From Collimonas fungivorans (lineage in GTDB: Bacteria > Pseudomonadota > Gammaproteobacteria > Burkholderiales > Burkholderiaceae_D), in assembly GCF_001584145.1 (NCBI RefSeq), contig NZ_CP013232.1:558001-622000 (forward strand): DNA of 64,000 nucleotides. Direction: 5' to 3'. Both the position numbers and the translations under genes were made by a program. The notes beneath the pieces are model-generated. The model saw only the letters and a program-made list of their open reading frames with translations. It was not told the origin of the DNA and made no database searches. Positions 33,929 through 43,021 of this stretch are shown piece after piece (positions within the stretch are counted from its first letter, which is position 1; each line of letters opens with the position of its first letter).

Positions 33929-34484
33929 TGCATTCGGCGAGAATTCTGTCGTGACCAGTTCATCAGAACCTACGCGTATTTTCTACGCAAGTTACAGCTT
34001 CCCGGAGGCGGTCTACAGGAAGATGGACTTGAAGTTTGAGTACATCCAGCACGGGGGAGAGGCAACCGAGCAGAGAACGCAAGCCAACCCACGCGGGTTC
34101 CAGAGAAAGTCATGTGTCGCCATATATCGGCCTGCCACCAGCAGCGAATGTTTTTGTCGGCACATGACCAGATTGGCAAATAGTTCATGCATTGTCGCGA
34201 CAACTGCGATACCAAACAAAAATGTGAGTTGGGTACTCAAGCAATTTTTACCTGGAACGAAGTGCCAAATTCCCAAATGGCCGCGATGTAATGCGCGCGC
34301 TACAAATTCAGGGGTTGCTTCCGGACTTTTGCGGCTAACTCGACAATACCCTCTACGGTTACGAGGCTGGGTCTGCAAGGCTCATCGACACCTGTAAGCC
34401 CTTGCTGCGCGAATTCACACATTAATCAGTTGGCAACGCTAATTCGCAAGTCACTTAGATATCAATACTGCAACAGGAGAAACA
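33929..34484. other. Gap between NRPS3 and carbamoyltransferase
   Basis: 556 bases with no convincing gene. Open frames on both strands have no recognisable domain. The only functional element I can point to is AGGAG at 34475-34479, the ribosome site of the next gene. The size leaves room for a separate promoter of the carbamoyltransferase. Confidence 0.5.
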
Positions 34485-36206
34485 ATGAACATTTTGGGTC
34501 TGAATTATATTTTTCATGATTCGTCCGCTTGTATTGTCAGCAATGGAGTCCTGGAGATCGCCATCGAGGAGGAGCGACTGACCGGCGAGAAGCATAGCCA
34601 GCGGTTTCCTGAACAGGCCATCCATCGGTGCATGAAGGTCACTGGACTCGTGCCTGACGATATCAATCACATTGCGGTCTCATTCAATCCGCAAAAGAAC
34701 ATCCTCGAAAAAGCGCTCTACGCGGTCTCGTTGACAAAAAATGCGCTGCCGTTCATTTCCTACGAGTTCGTGCGTCTGCGAGCCCGTCAGGACGCGTTCC
34801 GTGCTTGGTACACGAAGACCTGGGGACGTGGGGTTCGCCGGCCTCGTGTCCATTTTATCGACCACCACTTGTCGCATATAGGCGGCAGCTATTTTGTCTC
34901 GCCTTTCACCGATGCGGCGCTATTGTCGGTTGATGGCTGGGGCGAATGGTCGACGACGTGGATGGGGTTTGCGAACGGGTCGACGCTGCAACAGATCGGC
35001 GGCAGCAATTTCCCGCACTCTCTGGGCTGCTTTTATACAGCCGCTACCGAGTTTTGCGGTTTCAAGCCGAACTACGACGAGGGCAAGACAATGGGCCTGG
35101 CGCCTCTCGGAGATCCCGAACGTTTTTACAAGGATGTCGATGCTCTCGTGTCGATCGGCTCGAACGGACAGGTTTTCCTAGATCTGTCGCAGTTCCAGTT
35201 CCAGAAGTTCGGTGGCCGGTTCTGTAGCCCGGCGTTCCACAAGAAATTCGGTGCCCCACGCGCTCCTGGTGAAGAAATCCAACGACATCACGAAGACGTA
35301 GCCGCTGCCTTTCAGAAGGTTTTGGAAGAGAAGCTCATCACGCTCTGCCGACATCTCGAAAAACGGGGAAAGTCGCGCAACCTGGTGCTAGCTGGCGGCG
35401 TTGCATTGAACAGTGTTGCTAATGGCCGGATCCTGCGGGAGACGGCATTCGACGACGTTTATGTCATGCCTGGCGCCGGTGACAATGGAACGTGCATTGG
35501 CGCGGCGTACCAGTTGTATAACGGCGTGCTGAAACAACCCAGGAGCTTCCATCACGACCATCCCTACATTGGCACTGACTATTCGAATGACGAGATTGAG
35601 AAGACCCTTCGGCAGGCGAAGGTCTCTTACCGTCGGGCAAGCGACGTCTGCTCGGACGTCGCCCAGTTACTCAGACAAGGCAAGATCGTGGGCTGGTTTC
35701 AGGGACGAATGGAATTCGGCCCACGCGCGCTAGGCGGCCGCAGCATCCTCGCAGATCCGACTCGACCGGGTATGAAAGACAAGATCAATTCTGAGGTCAA
35801 ACATCGGGAACGCTACCGACCTTTCGCGCCGTCCGTGCCCCTTGAGGATGCCTCGCGATACTTCGTCTTCGACGGCGAGTCGCCCTTCATGTTGATGGTC
35901 TGCGACGTCCAGCTCGAATACCATCAGATCCTGCCAAGCATCACTCACGTCGATGGTACCGCACGGCTGCAGACTGTCACGCAGGATGGGAATGAAAAGT
36001 ACTACCGCCTGCTTAAAGAATTCGGAAAATTGTCGGACGTTCCGGTCCTGCTGAACACGAGTTTCAATATCATGGACCAGCCCATCGTGGAATCACCGAT
36101 TAGTGCACTGCGCTGTTTCTTCTCTACGGGCCTCGATGTTCTGTCCATCGGAGACTTCATTTTGGAGAAGGCACCTGACCTGCATCGGACTGAGCAGTAT
36201 TGTTGA
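34485..36206 (+). CDS. NodU/TobZ-type O-carbamoyltransferase
   Basis: 573 residues, full length for the family. These enzymes make carbamoyl-adenylate from carbamoyl phosphate and ATP and pass the carbamoyl group to a hydroxyl, often on a sugar. The N-terminal Kae1-like domain starts with GLNYIFHDSSAC and IEEERLTGEKH, then shows DHHLSH and VDGWGEWST. The second half has LAGGVALNSVANG, PGAGDNGTCIGAA, and the YrdC-like C-terminal part has GRMEFGPRALGGRSI and HRERYRPFAPSV. The ribosome site AGGAG lies 5 bases upstream. Located downstream of the NRPS genes in the same direction, so it may decorate the glycosylated peptide (inference). Confidence 0.93.
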   Translation: MNILGLNYIFHDSSACIVSNGVLEIAIEEERLTGEKHSQRFPEQAIHRCMKVTGLVPDDINHIAVSFNPQKNILEKALYAVSLTKNALPFISYEFVRLRARQDAFRAWYTKTWGRGVRRPRVHFIDHHLSHIGGSYFVSPFTDAALLSVDGWGEWSTTWMGFANGSTLQQIGGSNFPHSLGCFYTAATEFCGFKPNYDEGKTMGLAPLGDPERFYKDVDALVSIGSNGQVFLDLSQFQFQKFGGRFCSPAFHKKFGAPRAPGEEIQRHHEDVAAAFQKVLEEKLITLCRHLEKRGKSRNLVLAGGVALNSVANGRILRETAFDDVYVMPGAGDNGTCIGAAYQLYNGVLKQPRSFHHDHPYIGTDYSNDEIEKTLRQAKVSYRRASDVCSDVAQLLRQGKIVGWFQGRMEFGPRALGGRSILADPTRPGMKDKINSEVKHRERYRPFAPSVPLEDASRYFVFDGESPFMLMVCDVQLEYHQILPSITHVDGTARLQTVTQDGNEKYYRLLKEFGKLSDVPVLLNTSFNIMDQPIVESPISALRCFFSTGLDVLSIGDFILEKAPDLHRTEQYC

Positions 36207-36348
36207 ATGAATAGAAATTCGGCACCATTTCTGAAAACTAGCGTGTCGACGTCGATCGAAAACTGCCCTATTTCTTGGACTGAACCCCTCAAACTGGATC
36301 AAGGCCAATGGAGGGAGTGATACGCTTGTCGAGCCTTGGAGCGACACT

Positions 36349-36696
36349 ATGTCGGCGAGAGGACCTTATCGTCTAAACCAAACGGAAATCGAAGAGGCTA
36401 TATATTCCTTGTCTTCCGATCTCGAAGTATGTGTTGTTGGCGTACCTCCTAAAGTGTTAAGTCAGGCTGTCGCGGCCATTATTGCGCGCCCTCCGCAGTG
36501 GCAAGAGGTCACTCGCGAATTTGTGATCCGCGGTTGCCGCAGTATTTTGCTCAATTTCATGGTGCCGGGGCATGTAGAACTTGTGGATGGCTCCTTACCC
36601 CGGAATACCAACGGCAAGATCGATCGTAAGATGCTCTCGATGGATTTTCAGAAGCTATTTTGCCACTTGGATTTGTGTTGTGCTCGACTGTGTTGA
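36349..36696 (+). pseudogene. C-terminal remnant of an acyl-CoA/AMP ligase
   Basis: The translation has the C-terminal subdomain of AMP-forming ligases: GPYRLNQTEIEEA, then VVGVPPK, and NFMVPGHVEL followed by the lysine motif LPRNTNGKIDRK. The N-terminal three quarters of such an enzyme are missing, and the bases before it (36207-36348) do not restore them. Possibly the remains of a fatty-acid activating enzyme of the peptide pathway, but this is a guess. Confidence 0.7.
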
Positions 36697-36797
36697 ATTG
36701 AACGTCACAGCCGAAATATCTGGAAAGTCTATGCCTGATTGCAATGAAATCGCACAGATATTTCTTGATAGTCATTTAAGACATTAGGAAATTAAAA

Positions 36798-37199
36798 ATG
36801 GAATACACGGTATCTATTGTGCCTATCTCCGGACTAAAGCAATCGGAAGAAGTTGACAATAATAATGTTACATCTTTAATAGAAGCGATTGCAAAAGACG
36901 ATTATTGGACGACACCTATCTCTGTTGAAAATGGAACAGGTTTGCTCATGGACGGCAACCATCGCTTGCAGGCGGCTTTGGCATTGAATCTGCATTCAAT
37001 TCCATGCATCAAGCTTAGTTATAGCGATAAGCGCGTCAATGTTCGGTACTGGGACAGTTCCGATCTCGTCGATGTGGAAAGTATAAGACAGAGCATCCAG
37101 CGAGGTAAATTATTGCCCTATAAAACAACTAAGCACGTTTTTTCGCCCCCGTTGCCCTTCGTTAGCATTCCACTCCAGTTGTTGAGAGTAAAGTTTTAG
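36798..37199 (+). CDS. Small ParB/SerK-fold protein
   Basis: 133 residues. Matches the ParB/sulfiredoxin-like fold, with SVENGTGLLMDGNHRLQAALAL at residues about 42-63. The D52-G53-N54-H55-R56 motif is the place of the DGHHR motif in free-serine kinases (SerK, SbnI). It has neither the DNA-binding half of plasmid ParB nor a ParA partner nearby, so partitioning is unlikely. In staphyloferrin B biosynthesis SbnI makes O-phosphoserine for diaminopropionate; a precursor role here would be consistent but is inference. An upstream AGGA near 36786-36789 can serve as ribosome site. Base composition is clearly more AT-rich than the NRPS genes. Confidence 0.6.
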   Translation: MEYTVSIVPISGLKQSEEVDNNNVTSLIEAIAKDDYWTTPISVENGTGLLMDGNHRLQAALALNLHSIPCIKLSYSDKRVNVRYWDSSDLVDVESIRQSIQRGKLLPYKTTKHVFSPPLPFVSIPLQLLRVKF

Positions 37200-37250
37200 T
37201 GCTTCTGGCACGTAATGTGAGCAATTAAGCTGAAAATATTCTCACCCGAC

Positions 37251-37580
37251 ATGATTCGAGATGAAGTTTGCATTATCGGCGCCGCATGGTTGTGCTTCGC
37301 AAAGCTGCTAGAGTATTTAACTCTCCAGCAGTACTGCGCTGATTGCAACGGCCCTCACGGTCCTCTGCACATTGGACTAAGTATGAGTCTTTCTTCTGGA
37401 GCGATTGTAGTAGCCGCGGCCTGTGGTCCGATTGGAGCAGATGCGGAGCGGTATCTTACCAAGGGGCTCAGCAGCAGATCTAGGAGATGGTATTTTCTCC
37501 TGCAAAATCCTCCTTCGTGGCGAAGCATCAATGATTCACCGGAGATGGTATACCTGGATATGGCCGCATCAGTTCAATGA
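37251..37580 (+). pseudogene. Possible remnant of a Sfp-type phosphopantetheinyl transferase
   Basis: The translation contains CNGPHGPLHIGLSMSLSSG followed by GPIGADAER. This resembles the N-P-x-G-x-P...S-x-S-H-S...GVDxE signature of Sfp-type transferases that activate PCP domains. The His of the SxSHS motif is Leu here and the rest of the protein is absent. Either a decayed pptase gene or a chance resemblance. Confidence 0.35.
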
Positions 37581-37856
37581 CGGACTCGCGCCGGCAGTGG
37601 CCGAAGAAAAACTTAATGCGGTCCCTGGGATTACTTGACCACTACACTATGTTGAGGCGAACAAAGGCCAACGGCTTGGCGGGAGTCGATTTTTTTGCCG
37701 TGAAGATAGCCATGTTTGCATTTGAGTAATCGAGGCTAGTTTTTGCATTTGTGAGCGAAAAAAACTAAGGACGCAACGTATGTCGGAGCGTGGATGGGCT
37801 CTCCTTGAAAACGAATTACGTCGGACGGTATACTATTATTTTGGTCTATCAAGTGT

Positions 37857-38306
37857 GAATACTGGGCTTCGGATAACGGCAGTTCGACGACGGGCGCCAC
37901 GATGCACGCCACGTTGGAGAATTTGGGTGTGGCGACGTCGTTTAGCAGGCCACGGGTGAGCAATGATAATGCGTACGCCGAATCACTCCTCCGGACCTGC
38001 AAATATGGGGCGGATTACCAGACCAAGCCATTCGTAAGCGTGGACGACGCGTGGGGCTGGATGCACAAATTTGTCCGTTGGTACAATCACGATCACAAGC
38101 ATAGCGGGCCTAAATTTGTGATGCTGGCGCAGCGCCACAGCAGGCAGGCCGTTGCCATGATGGCGCACCGTGAACAGGTTTATTGGGAGGCCAAATGCCA
38201 AAATCCGCGGCGTTGGTCGCAACAGACGCGGAACTGGAAATTGGAAGACGAAGTCTGGCTCAAGCCAGCGCGGATTCAGACAAGAGAATTACAGCAGCCA
38301 GCTTGA
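37857..38306 (+). mobile_element. IS3-family transposase OrfB, C-terminal fragment
   Basis: Continuous frame with ASDNGSSTTGATM, which contains the second catalytic Asp, then SFSRPRVSNDNAYAESLLRT (the catalytic Glu is the E of AES), and a typical IS3 end with WYNHDHKHSG and QTRNWKLEDEVW. The N-terminal half of the integrase is missing, so it is inactive. Confidence 0.85.
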
Positions 38307-38639
38307 GGTGACGCGACAGGTACGTTGAAAAACACCGGATATCCCTCGCGAAGTACGCCGCTGCTTTTTGATTATTTCATTCTCCCGCTTCAATCGGGCG
38401 ACCTCAGCCCGCAGTCTGAATAGCCCCATTGCTTTTGGAGTCACAACTTTGCTGCCGGCGCATTTGAGTTCGTCTTCCACTGCCGCTTTGACCCAGTTTC
38501 GCGGCGCTTGGGCGCTCAGCCCAAGTTCTTTCACCACGACCGCGATGGATTCGCGGTCCTTGGCGCGCTTGACGGCCAACTCATTGCACTCCACCGTGTA
38601 TGCCTGCTTCGGTATTTTTTCATTTACTGTCTTTCCCAA
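38289..38639 (-). mobile_element. IS3-family OrfA, opposite orientation to OrfB
   Basis: The translation reads TVNEKIPKQAYTVECNELAV, then VVVKELGLSAQAPRNWVKAA and a leucine-rich LKRENEIIKKQ, the usual OrfA helix-turn-helix plus coiled coil. It is antisense to the OrfB fragment and overlaps its last 18 bases, so the two are not halves of one intact element. The first codon is probably TTG. Confidence 0.75.
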
Positions 38640-38876
38640 GTAAGGTTAATTTTACGTCACCTGTGGCAGACTAAATTTCAGGGGAAGCTCAGGCCGCAGC
38701 AATGCGGTGCGGCTACCCGACGAGGACCACAGGACCATCAAGCGGATCAACCGCGACCGCAGCAGACCAATTCTTTGAATTGGCCTTCTGATCAGATGAA
38801 CACCAGCGGCTTTTTTCATGACCGTTCGTCCTTATTGCGACCAATTCATGAAACGTTCGGCGTACTACCAACATTG

Positions 38877-39719
38877 CTACTTTTCACGAGAATCGAACTC
38901 GGTCAAACTCAATTTCGGTTTACGCAACCACAATGTGGATTTAAGAAAATTAGCAGCAATGGCTGTACAAACCAAGTAAAACGTTGAGTTAAAAAGAGAT
39001 CCCTTAAAGAAAAAGCTAACTGAAATACTCTCCCCGATTCCTTGCGCCACATGAAACCAACCTTGAGGAATGTATAAACTCTCACCTGGCCCAAGCAATA
39101 CTACATATTCGTTTATATTTTTGAGCTTCGGATATTCTTTTGCACATAAGCGATTTTCATCATTAGGATCAATTGGTACTCTAGACCAATTCGAATACTT
39201 CGAATACCAAGGGAATGGATAAAGAAGTTTATATTGCGCAGCGGGATACAATAACACTTTTTTTTCACCCACGACTTGCGTAAGTAGAGCTTCTAAGGGG
39301 GGGAAGTGGTAGTGCGCGGAAGTCAGCGTGTCGATTCCAATAAATAATAATTTATATAAAAGTTTATTCTTTGGAATGAAATGTGGAATCGAAATCTCAT
39401 TTTTAGAGATTGGCAAAGTTTGGTCTAAATTCGCTTCTGCAAGATAATATTTCTTATGATTGCCATCTTTTCTCACCAATTCAGTAAACTTTCTCATGGT
39501 CATTTTCAAATACTCTAGCGGAAAAAGAGTAAGTTTATTATCTTCATAAGATGCCACACGAACCTGTTGTTCGGGTTGCTTTTCCGTCAAATAATTCATG
39601 CTCCAGAATTTACAAGCTTGCGCAACCTCAGTGGAGTGTCTTATGATAACGGGCTTGCCCTTGTTAATGTAGTTTCGTTTAAAATCCGCTTCAGATATTG
39701 TTGATACTTCCTCAATCAT
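38877..39719 (-). CDS. Cupin-8/JmjC-like protein, tandem copy 2
   Basis: 281 residues when started at the ATG at 39717-39719, preceded by AAAGG 8 bases upstream. Matches the cupin-8 (JmjC-like) fold of Fe(II)/2-oxoglutarate enzymes: an HYH motif near residues 136-138, a DPNDENR loop near 184-190, and PGESLYIPQGWFHV near 211-224. The usual H-x-D/E metal pair is H-x-H here, which may alter metal binding. About 80 percent identical by eye to the next copy. Strikingly AT-rich compared with the NRPS genes, so it is likely acquired. A tailoring hydroxylase role is possible but unproven. Confidence 0.8.
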   Translation of the reverse strand: MIEEVSTISEADFKRNYINKGKPVIIRHSTEVAQACKFWSMNYLTEKQPEQQVRVASYEDNKLTLFPLEYLKMTMRKFTELVRKDGNHKKYYLAEANLDQTLPISKNEISIPHFIPKNKLLYKLLFIGIDTLTSAHYHFPPLEALLTQVVGEKKVLLYPAAQYKLLYPFPWYSKYSNWSRVPIDPNDENRLCAKEYPKLKNINEYVVLLGPGESLYIPQGWFHVAQGIGESISVSFFFKGSLFNSTFYLVCTAIAANFLKSTLWLRKPKLSLTEFDSREK

Positions 39720-39786
39720 TTTTGTTTTCCTTTTAATATCACTAGAATCTGTGACTTCATAACTGGTTATTTTGATTTTCCTATAT
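38991..39786 (-). repeat. Tandem duplication unit, copy 2 (cupin gene)
   Basis: Aligns with 39913-40708 at a constant offset of 922 bases. The similarity includes about 67 bases upstream of the start codon, so the regulatory region was copied with the gene. Confidence 0.8.
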
Positions 39787-39804
39787 TTAGGAACTTGAGG
39801 AGGA

Positions 39805-40641
39805 TTACCATGGCCTCTCAAAAAACGCCGCCGCCACCTTATTACATCCATATCTTATGTATTTATGAATATTGGTGGTAATACTTCTACAAACTAAGTT
39901 AAATGGCAATTTAAAAAGAGATCCTTTAAAGAAAAAACCAACTGAAATACTCTCCCCGATTCCTTGCACCACGTGAAACCAACCTTGAGGAATGTATAAA
40001 CTCTCACCTGGCCTAAGCAATACCACATATTCGTCTATATTTTTGAGCTTCGGATACTCTTTTACACATAAGCGATTTTCATCATTAGGATCAATTGGTA
40101 CTCTAGACCAATTCGAATACCGCGCATACCAAGGGAATGGATAAAGGAGCTTATATTGCGCTGCGGGGTACAATAACACTTTTTTTTCACCCACAACTTG
40201 CGTAAGTAGAGCTTCTAACGGCGCAGAATGATAATGCGTTGAAGTCAGTGTGTCGATTCCAATAAATATTAATTTTGATATAAGTTTATTCTTTGGAATA
40301 AAATGTGGAACCGAAATCTCGTTTTTAGAGATTGGTAACATCTTATCTAAAGATTCCTCCGTAAGATAATATTTCTTATGATTGCCATCTTGCCTCACCA
40401 ATTCAGTATATTTCTTCAAGGTCATTTTTAATCGCTCTAGCGGAAGAAGATGGAGTTTATTTTTTTCAAAATTTGCCACACGAACCTGTTGTTCAGGTTG
40501 CTTCTCCGCCAAGTAATTCATGCTCCAGCATTTACAAGCCTGCGCAACCTCGGTGGTGCGTTTTATGATGACTGGCTTACCCTTATTAATGTAGTTTTGT
40601 TTAAAATCCGCTTCAGATATTGTCGATAGTTCTTCAATCAT
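39805..40641 (-). CDS. Cupin-8/JmjC-like protein, tandem copy 1
   Basis: 279 residues, collinear with the downstream copy from the first residue to about residue 244. The C-termini differ. Key residues: His136, His138 and His223 (PQGWFH). The ATG at 40639-40641 has an AAAAGGGG ribosome site. The two genes run in the same direction (leftwards) and the spacing of 85 bases allows co-transcription. AT-rich like its partner. The conserved middle and the divergent tails suggest a duplication followed by separate drift. Confidence 0.8.
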   Translation of the reverse strand: MIEELSTISEADFKQNYINKGKPVIIKRTTEVAQACKCWSMNYLAEKQPEQQVRVANFEKNKLHLLPLERLKMTLKKYTELVRQDGNHKKYYLTEESLDKMLPISKNEISVPHFIPKNKLISKLIFIGIDTLTSTHYHSAPLEALLTQVVGEKKVLLYPAAQYKLLYPFPWYARYSNWSRVPIDPNDENRLCVKEYPKLKNIDEYVVLLRPGESLYIPQGWFHVVQGIGESISVGFFFKGSLFKLPFNLVCRSITTNIHKYIRYGCNKVAAAFFERPW

Positions 40642-40708
40642 TTTTGTTCCCCTTTTAATATGACTTGAATCCGTGACTTCATAGCTGGTTATTTTGATTT
40701 TCCTAAAT
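39913..40708 (-). repeat. Tandem duplication unit, copy 1 (cupin gene)
   Basis: Partner of 38991-39786. Shared upstream text includes GTGACTTCATA followed by GGTTATTTTGATTTTCCTA in plus orientation. Confidence 0.8.
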
Positions 40709-40756
40709 CAGTGGCTTGACTACTATGTAGTGCTCACCCAGCAGGTGGGCACAAAC

Positions 40757-41216
40757 ATGACCGACTTCGTCAAGAAACTGTCCCATGACCTCAGTTCCCA
40801 CGCTGGACTGGGATTTATCGGCAGGTATCTCAAAGGCGTCAACATCAGCGTCCTGATTCGGCCTACCTGTTGCGCTCGGGCGTTGCCAACAGCGATATTC
40901 TGAAATCCTTTCTGGGCCTGTTGTGCATTGGCGAGACCGACTTCGACACCATCGAGAACTTTCGCGGCAACGATTTTTCCATGCGTACCCTGGGTGTGAA
41001 TGGCCTTCCACTGAGTCCAACGCTGCATCTATACCCATGTCGCTTCGTGGTTTGATCTGGCGCAACAGATGAACTAAAAGCTCTTGAGCAGCCGCATCAA
41101 GACGGTGATACCGGAGATGATGTTCAAGGCTGCAAGCATGATCAATCACGCCGGGCGCTGGATACAGGGCTTGGGCGAGAGCGACTCTGGTTTTGCCGTG
41201 TTTGAGCGTTATTAGA
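40757..41216 (+). mobile_element. IS1380-family transposase, internally deleted remnant
   Basis: Pieces in two frames read LSSHAGLGFIGRYLKGVN, then RSGVANSDILKSFLGLLC and TDFDTIENFRG, the N-terminal part of IS1380 transposases. They are followed directly by SSRIKTVIPEMMFKAA and FAVFERY, the C-terminal end. The catalytic middle is gone. Confidence 0.75.
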
Positions 41217-42421
41217 TAGGGCTGAGTACTGGGTGAGCGCCCGGCCCACACACAGAATCTACTCAACCCGGAATTTATGTTGGCCGCATACAGTGGTCGG
41301 GAGAAAGGTCGGCCAAGAGAAGGCAGATAGCGCGCAATGTATTTGCAAACGCTATGCAAGGCGCCTGCTCGATTGCGACTAGTTGTATTGGGTTGCAATA
41401 TCACTGTGGACTGCCTAATATTTGAGACACTCGGATCGACAATGAGGCGATGGTGTTTGCGGTTACGAATTCAGGATAATCTCAAGGAATTTGAGCGGCC
41501 GTTCAAACGCCAAGCGTCGTATGTGACCTATAAGACTGAGACGAAATTAAGCATAGCCTAGACAGTGCTCCTCTAATACGCCAATGAAGACCAGTCTAGC
41601 GCTAGAGATGCGAAAAGACATCCGCTTTGATGGGTAGTGGAGATCAGTAGAACTGCGTATCAATAGGGCGTTGTTGCATTGAGGACGGCGTTGACTTGCA
41701 ATAAGGACGAGCTGTTATGAAGAAGCCCGTTGGTGTTCATCTGGTATTGTCAACTGTTGAGCTGACGTGATTGTCATGGACAATTGCGCATGAACTCAAC
41801 CATTCAGCCTCAATCGATTTCTACTGCCGCTACCGGGTTTGATAGAGGTGCGAATCTTTATTAAACCGCGCGTAAGCGCTAAGGTGTAACCCCATGCGTA
41901 GTGTTCCTCAGAATGTCATCAAGCACAAAGTCGGTCGGCACAATCTTGCCGCAGAACTTGGAAACGTGCCTGGCTGGGAATACCAATTCGTTTCGGATAC
42001 ACATGGCCAAATAGTTTCAGATACACATGCTTTATATAGGCTGGAAAGCTAATGCTGACAACCTGCATCCGAAACTATTGTCCTTCGTAAAAACGAGCCT
42101 GATTCTTCGGAATAAAGATGGTACCGTCCAAGGTGGAAAACGGGATAACTGAGTGGGGACAGGCACTATGCTCGGTGCTCGACGTAATGTTGGCGTGGGC
42201 TTTGCAACGCGGGAAATAACAATACAAGTTTGATGATGCACGTCTGCGGATTGGTCAACCAATCATTGATCACTTGGCTTGACTGGAGACTTCGGCGCCC
42301 AGCTGATTATCTTCAACAAAAACAAGTAAATGATTCAATATCGCGCCTAATTATCAAAATCTTCGCCAGAACGGACAATGCCTCCATTGGTACACCGTTT
42401 AATCAACAGCGAGGATTTTTC
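41217..42421. other. Long gap without a recognisable gene
   Basis: About 1.2 kb with only short open frames on either strand and no domain I can identify. It contains scattered stop codons in all frames and mixed composition, suggesting decayed mobile-element sequence. The last 20 bases hold AGCGAGGA, the likely ribosome site of the next gene. Confidence 0.5.
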
Positions 42422-42982
42422 ATGGCACCTGCATCTCTTTCCAACCGTCGCCTGCTGCCGGCTGCGATCGCAGCACCGTTGTTCAGCTTGGCGGCTTGCA
42501 GCGCGGCAGCCGCGGTCGACGACCGTAACCTGCCTGAATCACATCACATGGCAATTGCCGGCAACCTGGCCGACGCGGCGCCCATGATCCTGGCGGCGCG
42601 CCGCTATGCCGCTTTCTGGAACACCGGCGACGAACAATACGCGCGGCTGGCGCTTGCTCCCGATTTCATCGACCGCACTTTGCCCGTCGGACGCCCGCAA
42701 GGCGTGGCCGGTCCATTGCAGGCATCGCAAGGTTTCCGCGCCGCAGTGCCGGACCTGGCTATGGAAATTGACGACATGGTGGTCGCCGGCGACCGCGTCT
42801 CGCTCCATCTCCACTTCCGCGGTCACTTCAGCGGCCAGTTCGGGAAGCTCAAGGGCAAGGGCCAGGCAATTGACTTCCAGGCTTTCGACCTGTACCGGAT
42901 CGCCGACGGCCGCATTGCTGACAACTGGCACCTGGAAGACAACCTGAGTCTGATGCAGCAATTCGGCGCAATACAGCCTTGA
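42422..42982 (+). CDS. SnoaL-like/ester cyclase family lipoprotein
   Basis: 186 residues from the ATG at 42422, chosen because it starts a signal peptide directly and has AGCGAGGA upstream; the longer frame from 42230 has no such support. The N-terminus ends in LFSLAAC, a lipobox, so the protein is probably lipidated and exported. The remainder is an NTF2-like fold: AAFWNTGDEQY near the start of the domain, HLHFRGHFSGQ in the middle, AFDLYRIADGRI and NWHLEDNLSL at the end, as in SnoaL/ester cyclase proteins. It lies 39 bases before the OYE gene in the same direction and is probably co-transcribed with it. Confidence 0.85.
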   Translation: MAPASLSNRRLLPAAIAAPLFSLAACSAAAAVDDRNLPESHHMAIAGNLADAAPMILAARRYAAFWNTGDEQYARLALAPDFIDRTLPVGRPQGVAGPLQASQGFRAAVPDLAMEIDDMVVAGDRVSLHLHFRGHFSGQFGKLKGKGQAIDFQAFDLYRIADGRIADNWHLEDNLSLMQQFGAIQP

Positions 42983-43021
42983 TTGCAGCATTGATCTTCA
43001 CTTTTTATAGGAAATTCAATC

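Noticed and set aside
33879..34397. 172-codon plus-strand frame after NRPS3
   Set aside because: It begins inside NRPS3 in another frame, shows no domain and has no ribosome site.
36798..37199. Plasmid partition ParB
   Set aside because: Only the N-terminal fold is present, there is no ParA gene and no parS-like repeat nearby.
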